This document shows, piece by piece, positions 29,823 through 38,648 of a DNA stretch of 64,000 bases. The first letter of the stretch is position 1. Each line of letters begins with the position of its first letter. This DNA is from Acidobacteria bacterium 28-9. Its GTDB lineage: Bacteria > Acidobacteriota > Blastocatellia > Pyrinomonadales > Pyrinomonadaceae. A program made the translations under genes and the position numbers. The notes below the pieces were generated by a model, which made no database searches, was not told the origin of the DNA, and saw only the letters and a list, made by a program, of their open reading frames with translations. The stretch is taken from NCBI GenBank assembly GCA_002050355.1, contig MWYY01000058.1, positions 32,933 to 96,932 of the forward strand, written 5' to 3'.

Positions 29823-29936
29823 GTCTAACGGCACAGTTGACACGGGGCGAAACCAGCTACACGCAATTCTGAGTTTAACGTAGGACGTTTTTAAGAAAAT
29901 AGCTGTCTCGCGCTCACGTCCAATGATTTGTTCGAC
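29823..29936 (-). repeat. attC-like site C1
   Basis: GTCTAAC...GTTCGAC ends; imperfect palindrome with TTGAC versus TTGGAC extrahelical base; shared core with C2 and C3. Confidence 0.78.
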
Positions 29937-29945
29937 AGCCCGTGA

Positions 29946-30611
29946 TTAGAAGAAATCGTTTTCACGGTCAAAACTATCTCTGTCGGGCGCACAACAATCG
30001 TCTTTGCCTAACTCGACTTGCGGACTTGTTATATTTACTCCGTCTTTTAATGTAATTTCAAATTGATTTGCTTTCTTTCCCTCTGGCATTGTGGCTTTGC
30101 TTCCAAAGCGTTCTTTTGATTCTGCAAACTCACCCTGACACGAAAGCCACCAAATAAAAGGAAAACGCAAATCGATAGAAGCGTTTGGTTCTACGTCAAA
30201 CAATACAATTTTGTTATCGGTAGTTTCGATTAGCAGATAGCTTATTCGGTTAGCCGAGTTGTTTGTAACTTTAATACTGCCAAAAATGTTTTCTGCATCT
30301 TTGGCGTTTCTGCCTATTCTCAAGATTGAATCCGAACTCCAAGAGTTATCAGGATACCGACTTTTAAAGTCACCGTCGAACCAATCGCCTGTGTAAAGCA
30401 GTTTCTGATTTACAAATTGCTTCTCGTTTTGATAAGCGTTCAAATATACACGACGTTCGATAAGATAATTCTCCTGAACAATTTCGACTTTAGTTTGGTT
30501 AGCTGGCGATTCGGTTGAATAAAGTTTTTCACTCCAATAAGCGCAAGCCGAATTTAGAGCAATAAAGGCGATAATTGAAAAAGCAATAATGGTGCGGTTT
30601 TTATTACTCAT
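29946..30611 (-). CDS. Cassette-borne putative lipoprotein, unknown function
   Basis: Hydrophobic N-terminus ending LNSAC; stop abuts C1. Confidence 0.7.
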   Translation of the reverse strand: MSNKNRTIIAFSIIAFIALNSACAYWSEKLYSTESPANQTKVEIVQENYLIERRVYLNAYQNEKQFVNQKLLYTGDWFDGDFKSRYPDNSWSSDSILRIGRNAKDAENIFGSIKVTNNSANRISYLLIETTDNKIVLFDVEPNASIDLRFPFIWWLSCQGEFAESKERFGSKATMPEGKKANQFEITLKDGVNITSPQVELGKDDCCAPDRDSFDRENDFF

Positions 30612-30641
30612 AATTTCAAGCGTTTGAGTTAAAAGAAAGCT

Positions 30642-30724
30642 GTCGAACTTTGTATTCTAATGAATTACGGCTTTCTTATACAGAATTTTTATACTGTAAT
30701 TCCAAAGTCAAAGTCAATAAAAAT
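30642..30724 (-). promoter_or_regulatory. attI/Pc-like boundary B1
   Basis: Minus strand TTGACT-18-TATAAA ... AATACAAAGTTCGAC; highly similar to B2. Confidence 0.68.
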
Positions 30725-30889
30725 TCTAATTATCACTTTACTCCAGGATCGGAAATAATTCAGTGTAAATTTTTACGCTTAATAATTTCCGCAAAGTTTT
30801 TCCGGTTCATATTCTTGACGCTGCGGCGCGTTTGCTCTAACTTGATTCAAGTCTTTTACAAATTTTTCCTGAAATAATAAAATTCATCA

Positions 30890-31744
30890 ATGACAAATCG
30901 TATTCACCGCGAAGTAATCGGCGGTCATCTTCTGGTTATCGGCGGCGCGGAAGATAAATATAACGAGCGGCGAATCTTGAAAAAATTTCTTTCTCTGGCG
31001 GGCGAAGAAAATGCAGAGGTTTTAATTGTACCGGTAGCTTCGGATTTTCCCGAGTTTTCGGCGGACGTTTATGTTCAAGCCTTTCGCAATCTCGGCGTTA
31101 AACATCCGCGCGTATTGCGCGCTACTTCGCGGCAGGACGTTTTTGAAGCTGACGCCGAAGCCTTACTCGACGGCGTTACCGGTGTTTTCATAACCGGCGG
31201 CGACCAGATGCGGCTGGTGTCGGTTCTCGGCGGCACGAATTTCGCGCAGATATTAAGCGAGATGGTTTCTGAAACGAATATCGTCGTCGCCGGAACGAGC
31301 GCGGGTGCTGCCGGAATGAGCGCTTCGATGATTGTGCGCGGCGAATCTACTCCGCACCCGCACAAAAATTCCGTGCGTCTCTCGCCGGGTTTGAGTTTCT
31401 TGAAAAACATCATTATCGACCAGCATTTTACGGAACGCGGGCGCATCAGCCGGTTGATTACGGCGGTTTCTTACAATCCGTATAATCTCGGCATCGGGAT
31501 TGACGAAAACACGGCAATAATTCTCGACAATGAAGGAATTTTAGAAGTTTTCGGCAAAGGCACGGTTACAATAGTCGACGGCTCGCAGATAACTTATAAC
31601 GAAATTGCTGAAGTAAGCGAATATCAACCGTTTAGCGTATGCGGCGTGCAGCTTCATATCCTGGGCGACGGATTAAATTACGATTACTTTGCACGGAATC
31701 CCATACGAATAACCAATGAATTTTTACTGCCTGACATAGAATAA
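30890..31744 (+). CDS. cphB: Cyanophycinase
   Basis: GGHLLVIGGAEDK, FITGGDQMRLV, VVAGTSAGAAGMS. Confidence 0.93.
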   Translation: MTNRIHREVIGGHLLVIGGAEDKYNERRILKKFLSLAGEENAEVLIVPVASDFPEFSADVYVQAFRNLGVKHPRVLRATSRQDVFEADAEALLDGVTGVFITGGDQMRLVSVLGGTNFAQILSEMVSETNIVVAGTSAGAAGMSASMIVRGESTPHPHKNSVRLSPGLSFLKNIIIDQHFTERGRISRLITAVSYNPYNLGIGIDENTAIILDNEGILEVFGKGTVTIVDGSQITYNEIAEVSEYQPFSVCGVQLHILGDGLNYDYFARNPIRITNEFLLPDIE

Positions 31745-31806
31745 TGGTGATTGATTAATGGAAAATCAGTAATTCACCATTTATCAATCACCATTTACCA
31801 TTAAAT

Positions 31807-34443
31807 ATGAAAATTCTCGAAATCAGAACGCTTCGCGGTCCGAATTATTGGAGCGGTTACTGGAAAAAGCTGATAATAATGCGGCTCGACATTGAAGACT
31901 ACGAGCAGAAGCCGACCGACAAAATCGAAGGTTTTTACGAGCGAATGACGGAGGTTTTGCCGTCGCTCGCTTCGCACGGATGCAGCTATCAGGAAGCCGG
32001 CGGATTTATGCGGCGCGTCGAAGAAGGAACTTGGGCGGGACACGCCATCGAGCATTTTGCGCTGGAAATGCAGTCGCTCGCCGGAATGGATGTCGGTTAC
32101 GGCAGAACGCGCGAAACATCCGAGCCGGGAATTTACAACGTCGTTTTTGCTTATCAGGAAGAAGAAGTAGGACGATTTACGGCTCGCGCCGCAGTTGAAT
32201 TTTTTCTCGATTTAGCCGAAGGAAAATCGGTCAAAGAAATAAAAAAACGCCTCGCCGAAGACATCCAGCGAATGCGCGAAATCCGCGAGGAAGTTCGCTT
32301 CGGACCAAGCACGGCTTCGATTGTCGAAGAATCCGAATCGCGCAATATTCCGTTTATACGGCTCAATAACCAATCGCTCGTCCAGCTCGGTTACGGCATT
32401 CACCAGCAGAGAATTCAAGCGACGACAACCGGCAAAACCAATATGATTGCGGTTGACATCGCGGCAAACAAACACGCAGCTAAAAAGCTTCTGAGTGAAA
32501 TGGGCGTTCCGGTTCCGATAGGCTTCAGCATCCGCGACGAAGACGAACTGGAAAGAACAATCGAATCAATCAGCTTTCCCGTCGTAATAAAACCGCTCGA
32601 CGGCAATCACGGCAAGGGCGCAACCGTGGGCATCGAAACTTTGGAAGAAGCGCTCACGGCATTTCAAAAAGCGAAGGAATATTCGCGCAATGTCATTGTC
32701 GAAAAAATGCTTGTCGGAGGCGATTTTCGCGCGCTTGTTGTCAATAATGATTTGATTGCCGTTGCCGAGCGGATTCCGGCGCACGTAATCGGCGACGGCA
32801 AAAATACCATCGAACAATTGATTGACGAAACAAACGCCGACCCGCGGCGCGGCTACGGACACGAAAATGTGCTGACGTTAATTGACGTTGACGAGCAAAC
32901 GGAGAGACTATTACGGGCGAAAAATTACACGCTCGAAACAATTTTGCCGGCAGGCGAAATGCTGCATTTGAAAACGACGGCTAACATTTCAACCGGTGGC
33001 ACGGCGATTGACCGCACGGATGAAGTTCATCCCGAAAACATTTTTCTGTTTGAACGTATTGCAAAAATCGTCGGCTTGGATGTCGCCGGAATTGACGTTA
33101 TCGCGCCGAATGTTTCCGAACCTTTGAGCGAAAACGGCGGCGGAATTATCGAAATAAATGCCGCGCCCGGTTTTCGTATGCACCTCGCGCCCAGCGAAGG
33201 CATCGGCAGAAACGTCGCCGAGCATGTCGTCAATATGCTGTTTCCGCCCGGAAAACCGGCTCGCATTCCGATTATCGCCATCACGGGAACAAACGGCAAA
33301 ACGACGACGACACGCCTGGTCGCGCACATCTTGCGCGGCAGCGGTTTGACCGTCGGTTTTACGACGACCGACGGCACTTATATTCAAAACAATCAAATCA
33401 CGGCGGGCGACAACACTGGACCTGTTTCGGCGCAATTGGTTTTAAAAGACCCTTCGGTTCAAGTCGCGGTTTTGGAAACGGCACGCGGCGGAATCATTCG
33501 CTCGGGTTTGGGATTTGACCATTGCGACATCGGAATTGTAACAAACATCGCCGCCGACCATTTAGGCTTGAAAGACATCAACACTCTGGAAGATCTTGCG
33601 CGAGTCAAATCGGTTATTCCGCGCTCGGTTTCGTCGAAAGGTTTTGCCGTCCTTAATGCCGAAGACGAAAATGTTTTCTGGATGCGAAAATATGTTGACG
33701 GTGAAGTCGTGTATTTTTCGATGGATGAAACGAATAAAAATATTCAAAAACACGCGCGGCGCGGTGGTGTTTCCTGCATTTTTGAAAACGGTTATGTAAC
33801 GATCTTAAAAGGCAAATGGAAAGTGCGCGTTGAAAAGGCGATAAACATTCCGCTCACTTACGGCGGGCGGGCGGAATTTATGATTCAAAACGTTTTGGCG
33901 GCGACTTTGGCGTGTTTCGTTCACAAAGTTTCGCTCGAAGACATCCGCGTCGGTTTAACGACCTTTACGCCTTCGACGGCACAAACGCCCGGACGAATGA
34001 ATTTTATCGAGATAAAAGATTTTACCGTTTTGATGGATTTCGCCCACAATCCGGCGGGAATAAAAGGCTTGCAAAAGTTCATCAACCAACTTTCATACAA
34101 AACGAGAACCGGAATTTTAAGCGGCGTCGGCGACCGGCGCGACGAAGATTTACGCGAAATGGGCAAACTCGCTGCGGAAACCTTCGATACTTTAATTATC
34201 CGTCGCGGCGATTACCTGCGCGGACGCACGGAAGAAAACGTTATTAATCTTCTGCAAGAGGGAATAAAAGAAAGCGGTAAAAACGTTCCGGTAAAAATTG
34301 TCCACGAATCGAAAGAAGCAATTGATTACGCTTTTGAAAACGCCGAAGCAGGCGATTTGATTGTAATATTAGCCGACACGGTGAGCAAAGATATTGAATA
34401 CGTTAATAAATATAGAGACGGACTAAACGAAAATAAAAATTGA
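31807..34443 (+). CDS. cphA: Cyanophycin synthetase
   Basis: ATP-grasp and Mur-ligase-like regions; ITGTNGKTTTTRLVAHIL. Confidence 0.95.
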   Translation: MKILEIRTLRGPNYWSGYWKKLIIMRLDIEDYEQKPTDKIEGFYERMTEVLPSLASHGCSYQEAGGFMRRVEEGTWAGHAIEHFALEMQSLAGMDVGYGRTRETSEPGIYNVVFAYQEEEVGRFTARAAVEFFLDLAEGKSVKEIKKRLAEDIQRMREIREEVRFGPSTASIVEESESRNIPFIRLNNQSLVQLGYGIHQQRIQATTTGKTNMIAVDIAANKHAAKKLLSEMGVPVPIGFSIRDEDELERTIESISFPVVIKPLDGNHGKGATVGIETLEEALTAFQKAKEYSRNVIVEKMLVGGDFRALVVNNDLIAVAERIPAHVIGDGKNTIEQLIDETNADPRRGYGHENVLTLIDVDEQTERLLRAKNYTLETILPAGEMLHLKTTANISTGGTAIDRTDEVHPENIFLFERIAKIVGLDVAGIDVIAPNVSEPLSENGGGIIEINAAPGFRMHLAPSEGIGRNVAEHVVNMLFPPGKPARIPIIAITGTNGKTTTTRLVAHILRGSGLTVGFTTTDGTYIQNNQITAGDNTGPVSAQLVLKDPSVQVAVLETARGGIIRSGLGFDHCDIGIVTNIAADHLGLKDINTLEDLARVKSVIPRSVSSKGFAVLNAEDENVFWMRKYVDGEVVYFSMDETNKNIQKHARRGGVSCIFENGYVTILKGKWKVRVEKAINIPLTYGGRAEFMIQNVLAATLACFVHKVSLEDIRVGLTTFTPSTAQTPGRMNFIEIKDFTVLMDFAHNPAGIKGLQKFINQLSYKTRTGILSGVGDRRDEDLREMGKLAAETFDTLIIRRGDYLRGRTEENVINLLQEGIKESGKNVPVKIVHESKEAIDYAFENAEAGDLIVILADTVSKDIEYVNKYRDGLNENKN

Positions 34444-34551
34444 ACGGCGGAGTTGACGTGGCGCGAAACCATCTACACGCCAGCAAAGTATAACAGACAA
34501 ACTAAATAACAAAGTAGATATTTCTGCTTCACGTCCAATAAATTGTTAGAC
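34439..34551 (-). repeat. attC-like site C2
   Basis: TTGAACGGCGGAGTTGACGTGGCGCGAAACC...CACGTCCAATAAATTGTTAGAC. Confidence 0.75.
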
Positions 34552-34579
34552 AGTGTTTCACTTACAATAATTACTTGAA

Positions 34580-34607
34580 TTGACGTCCATTGAGTTGTTC
34601 GACAGCG
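34580..34607 (-). repeat. Extra attC-like half site (R''/L'')
   Basis: TTGACGTCCATTGAGTTGTTCGACAGCG matches right arms of C1-C3. Confidence 0.65.
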
Positions 34608-34661
34608 CATTGTCAGTAATGACTTCCAAAATCTGATACGCACTTCAAATGTAATTCTTAC

Positions 34662-35180
34662 TTACTGCAAAATGGATAAATATTCTTTCCAAACACCAAC
34701 ATTTTCGGAATACTTTTTCGCCAGAACGATGACGATTTGCCTAAGATGAGTTAAATCGTGAACAACCCAAGTTGAGAGAAGTTGTTCGAGATTTACTTCG
34801 CCCAATTCGGGATGAATTCCTTTCAGTTTTAATTGTTCTTCGGTGAGGCTCATCTGTTGAAGTTTTTCAAGATTTTCCTTTCTTAACCCAGCAAAAGTTT
34901 CAAGCAATTCGCTCAAAGATTTTCCCTCCGATTTTTCAAATTGCGCGAAGCGGTCAAACGGCAGGAATGTCCGATTTTCGCCCTGAGCGAGAATCATTTC
35001 GGCTCGCGGAATCCAGTCTGTTTCCTCGCCGTGTATAAAATGCCCAACGATGTCAAACGGATTCCAGTTTTCCGAATCTTCTTTTTCTGTCCAATCATCG
35101 GAAAGATTTCCGAGCAATAAATTTAAGGCTTCGGGCGTTTGACGCAAAATTTCGATGGCTTGTTCGATTTGAAATTTCAT
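34662..35180 (-). CDS. DinB-superfamily protein (cassette)
   Basis: NPFDIVGHFIHGEE, WVVHDLTHLRQI. Confidence 0.82.
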   Translation of the reverse strand: MKFQIEQAIEILRQTPEALNLLLGNLSDDWTEKEDSENWNPFDIVGHFIHGEETDWIPRAEMILAQGENRTFLPFDRFAQFEKSEGKSLSELLETFAGLRKENLEKLQQMSLTEEQLKLKGIHPELGEVNLEQLLSTWVVHDLTHLRQIVIVLAKKYSENVGVWKEYLSILQ

Positions 35181-35219
35181 CGTTTAATCTCCAAACAAGT
35201 ATAACAAACAATCGAAGCT

Positions 35220-35332
35220 GTCGAACGGTTGAGATGACGTGGGGCGAAACCGAATACACGCAACGTCGAGTTAAAAAGACAACGTAATAAAAGAGTCGCT
35301 GTTTCGTCCTCACGTCCAATGACTTGTTCGGC
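35220..35332 (-). repeat. attC-like site C3
   Basis: GTCGAACGG...GATGACGTGGGGCGAAACC...CTCACGTCCAATGACTTGTTCGGC. Confidence 0.78.
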
Positions 35333-35338
35333 TCGGCG

Positions 35339-35860
35339 TTATTTTCCATACGCCATTTCTGCCACAACTACGGGCAAGTTTGTTTCAATCAAAATGCGTT
35401 TATCAAGACCGCGCAAATACGCGCCTTCACCTTGTAGGGTTACTCCACAATCCGACAATGCCGCTTGTGCTTCTGTCGGAATACGCTCAACTGCCATTTT
35501 TATTTCGCCTAGAATTATTTCAACTTCCTTTGAAATTGCCGCGCTAATTTCGGCTTCCGTGACAGTCACGATTCGTGGAACTCTGGCTTCCGTATCGCGT
35601 CCGCGCACTTCCATTGAAAGCGTGTCGTCTTCGGGAAACGCGCTGCCAGCAGCGATTGTGATGGCTTCGGCTGTTCGCTCGCCAATGAGCAAGTTGAGAT
35701 TCCGACGAAAATGCTCGATAACCGCTTCGCCAAAAGTTTGAGTTCCAACGGGAAAACTGTGCGAATAAACAGTGCGTCCGTCAACTTCGGCGACAACTTC
35801 CGATTCTGTGATGCCGATGCTGGCTGTTACAAGCGTCGGTTTAAAGTTTTCAACTTTCAT
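35339..35860 (-). CDS. Truncated MreB-like (actin-fold domain II) protein (cassette)
   Basis: HFRRNLNLLIGERTAEAITIAAGSAFPEDDTLSMEVRGRDTEARVPRIVTVTEAEI...LQGEGAYLRGLDKRILIETNLPVVVAE resembles MreB C-terminal half. Confidence 0.75.
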   Translation of the reverse strand: MKVENFKPTLVTASIGITESEVVAEVDGRTVYSHSFPVGTQTFGEAVIEHFRRNLNLLIGERTAEAITIAAGSAFPEDDTLSMEVRGRDTEARVPRIVTVTEAEISAAISKEVEIILGEIKMAVERIPTEAQAALSDCGVTLQGEGAYLRGLDKRILIETNLPVVVAEMAYGK

Positions 35861-35890
35861 AACATCAACCGTCGAATTTTATAGGAAAGA

Positions 35891-35973
35891 GCCGAACTTT
35901 GTATTCTGCTGAATTAAAGTTTTCTTAGACCGAATTTTTTATAAGGCTTTTTTGGTCGAAAGTCAATAAAAAG
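35891..35973 (-). promoter_or_regulatory. attI/Pc-like boundary B2
   Basis: Minus strand TTGACT-17-TATAAA ... AATACAAAGTTCGGC; similar to B1. Confidence 0.68.
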
Positions 35974-36014
35974 CTTGATTTTGATTAGTGATTGAAGTAT
36001 CTTCGTGCGTAAAT

Positions 36015-36050
36015 AAAAAATTCCGCCTAAATTTTTAGGCGGAATTTTTT
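36015..36050. terminator. Terminator hairpin overlapping 3' end of iaaA
   Basis: AAAATTCCGCCTAAATTTTTAGGCGGAATTTTTTT. Confidence 0.65.
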
Positions 36051-37094
36051 TAGAAGCGGAAAATTCCGGTAAATATCAATAGCAGGTTTGTCGCCTGAAG
36101 CGATAAAGGCGCGGTACATTCCATCAGAATTAAACGGCAGCGCGAGGTTGCCGAGCGCGTCTACAGCAATCAAACCGCCTTCGCCGCCGCTGGCTTGAAG
36201 TTTCCCAACCACTTCGCGTGCCGCATCTTTTAGGCTCAAATTTCTATATTTCATTAGCGCCGCAACGTCATAAGCTGCAACCGCGCGCATAAAAAATTCG
36301 CCGTGTCCGGTGCAGGACACGGCGCACGTTTGGTTGTCGGCGTAGGTTCCCGCGCCGACAATCGGCGTGTCGCCGATGCGTCCGAATTTCTTGTTCGTCA
36401 TTCCGCCGGTGGAAGTCGCGGCGGCAATGTTTCCGGAAACATCGCAAGCCACCGCGCCGACAGTTCCGAGTGATTTACGATTTGTAATTTGCGTTTTGCG
36501 ATTTGCGTTTGGGTCTTCGGTCTTCGGTTTCTGATTTTTAGCTTTTGGAATTTTAATCTTTGACTTTGAGTTTTTGACTGTGGTTTTGGTGTGGTCGAGT
36601 TCGATAACGCCTTGTGCACGTGCTTTTAAAAATTGTTGGTAGCGCAAATCGGTGAAAAAATAATCGTCAGGTTCAAATTCAGCATTGATTGTTCGGGCGA
36701 ATTCGGTGGCGCCGTCGCCGGCAAGCAAAACGTGTTCGGTTTTTTCCATTACGGCGCGCGCCAGCTTTATCGGATTTTTTATGTTTCGCACAAAAGCGAC
36801 TGCGCCCGCTTTTCCCGTTTTTCCGTCCATCAAGCAGGCATCCATTTCGTTTTTTCCGTCGTGAGCGAAGACTGCGCCGCGTCCGGCATTGAACAGCGGA
36901 CAATTTTCTAATTCGACAACCGACGCTTCAACCGCATCGTTGGCACTTCCGCCGCTTTGCAAAATTTCCCAACCGCAGCCCAAAGCATTTTGCAGCCCCG
37001 TGCGGTATTCGCGCTCTAAATCTTCTGACATCGAACTGCGTTCAATCGTTCCAGCGCCGCCGTGAACAGCAAGGGCAATTTTATTTTTGTTCAT
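36027..37094 (-). CDS. iaaA: Isoaspartyl peptidase/L-asparaginase (Ntn hydrolase)
   Basis: ALAVHGGAGTIERS, autocleavage-type GTVGAVACD, TSTGGMTNKKFGRIGDTPIVGAGTYAD. Confidence 0.93.
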   Translation of the reverse strand: MNKNKIALAVHGGAGTIERSSMSEDLEREYRTGLQNALGCGWEILQSGGSANDAVEASVVELENCPLFNAGRGAVFAHDGKNEMDACLMDGKTGKAGAVAFVRNIKNPIKLARAVMEKTEHVLLAGDGATEFARTINAEFEPDDYFFTDLRYQQFLKARAQGVIELDHTKTTVKNSKSKIKIPKAKNQKPKTEDPNANRKTQITNRKSLGTVGAVACDVSGNIAAATSTGGMTNKKFGRIGDTPIVGAGTYADNQTCAVSCTGHGEFFMRAVAAYDVAALMKYRNLSLKDAAREVVGKLQASGGEGGLIAVDALGNLALPFNSDGMYRAFIASGDKPAIDIYRNFPLLKKFRLKI

Positions 37095-37266
37095 CTAACA
37101 ATTTAGTTTTCCAATTTTTTTGACCAAAATAAATTATCGGAATTAACACAAATATGGAAAAAGAAAGGGAAATTTTGGTATCAACAGCTTGGTTCCCGAG
37201 TTTGTATCGGGACGTTTACGTTTTTTGCTAAAACACAGCATTTCTCACTTGTTAAATTTCCCGAAT

Positions 37267-38490
37267 TTATTGCACCACAATCTTGCCTTTGAACATATTC
37301 ATTCCGCAGGCGAAGGAAAATTCACCTGCTGTGTCGGTCGGAATATCAACCAAAACGACTTTACCGACGGGAAGTTTTTTCGTGATGTGCAAATCCTTGA
37401 AAATAACTTCGCTTCCGCAGTTTTGCGCGTCGCCGCGATAAAAAGCGAGCTTTAACGGCAGACCCTGTTTGAAGGAAATCTCGCTCGGCGTAAAACCGTC
37501 TTTGCTGACGATAATCTTAAACGCTCCTGCGGGAAATTTTGCCTTCGATAAATCAATCGGTTTTTCTTCCACACCTTCTTTAACATTAACGGTAAATGGA
37601 ACAGTGATAACTTGTCCGGCGCGCTGAAACTGGGCAAAGATTTTGTGAAGACCGGCTTTCGGAAAGGTAACGTGCGCTGAAACTATAGATTCGCTGTCGA
37701 CACCATTTAATTTTTCGTTGGGCGATTGTAGTTTTTCATGCGGCATCGAATTCATTTCGTGTGAATGTTCCGCGCCTTTTACATTGTCAGTAGACATCGG
37801 ATGCGCGTGAACAAACTCCTGCAAATCCTGGCTGATAATGACAAAGTGAGCCTTTGCGCCGAGATAGTTTTCCAAATCTGTAACGGGTTTATTTGTGTTC
37901 GCGTCCGTAACTTGAAAATTAAGCCTCATTTCTTTATTCGCTGCCAAATCGCTGTCCGGCTTCATCGTAACACGCAACCCGTTAACGGTTTTTTGAAGTT
38001 TTTCATCGGCTTTGAGTTCGACCGGCGGTCTCTGATTGCCCGAAACCGTCAGCGGAAAATCCTGAACAATCTGCGCGCTGTTGTTTGCTGTAAAATCCGC
38101 ATAAAGGCGAAAGTTTCCGCCATTTGGAAAGGTAAAAGAAGTTTTGTAAACACCGTCGGTCTGCGCTTCGGGATGAAGATGATAAAACTCGTTTAGATCT
38201 TCGGAAACGACAAGCAAGTGGATCGGCTTTTCGTGAACGATTTGTAAATCCCTGATCGTTTCGTCCTTTTTATTTTTGACCGTAAACATTAATTCAGTCG
38301 GTTCGCCTGCGTTTGCCGTTTGCGGGTTTGTCATGAAACCAACCTTATAAATTCCCTCGCCGATTTTTACAGTTTCCTGTGCTCCCTGATTGTCTGTTTG
38401 ACGATTAGCCGTTTGCGTTTCGGGCATTGCTGTTTTACAGCCGCTAAAAGCTAAAGCGAGAAAAGTGGCGAAAATAATAAAATTTTTCAT
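37267..38490 (-). CDS. Lipoprotein with cupredoxin-like C-terminus
   Basis: N-terminal lipobox LAFSGC; C-terminal FKIIVSKDGFTPSEISF...FSFACGMNMFKGKIVVQ. Confidence 0.75.
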   Translation of the reverse strand: MKNFIIFATFLALAFSGCKTAMPETQTANRQTDNQGAQETVKIGEGIYKVGFMTNPQTANAGEPTELMFTVKNKKDETIRDLQIVHEKPIHLLVVSEDLNEFYHLHPEAQTDGVYKTSFTFPNGGNFRLYADFTANNSAQIVQDFPLTVSGNQRPPVELKADEKLQKTVNGLRVTMKPDSDLAANKEMRLNFQVTDANTNKPVTDLENYLGAKAHFVIISQDLQEFVHAHPMSTDNVKGAEHSHEMNSMPHEKLQSPNEKLNGVDSESIVSAHVTFPKAGLHKIFAQFQRAGQVITVPFTVNVKEGVEEKPIDLSKAKFPAGAFKIIVSKDGFTPSEISFKQGLPLKLAFYRGDAQNCGSEVIFKDLHITKKLPVGKVVLVDIPTDTAGEFSFACGMNMFKGKIVVQ

Positions 38491-38648
38491 AAGTTTATTC
38501 TAGATTATTCGGAGAAGTCTTGAAAGTCGAATAGATTTGAGGTGGAAAATACGTTTGTAGAACAAAAAAAGGCTTCAGTAGAAATTACTCTACTAAAGCC
38601 TTTTGATAAGAAGAAAACTAAAACAATTTCCGGCGTATTCCTCTGCAA

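Noticed and set aside
30650-30877. 75 aa plus-strand ORF between cassette 1 and cphB
   Set aside because: Overlaps the B1 boundary on the opposite strand, no family resemblance; also no recognisable intI remnant
34439-35332. Considered C1-C3 as REP/MITE-type repeats instead of attC
   Set aside because: Consistent position 3' of one gene each, R-box ends and a conserved unpaired base fit attC better, though a MITE origin is not fully excluded
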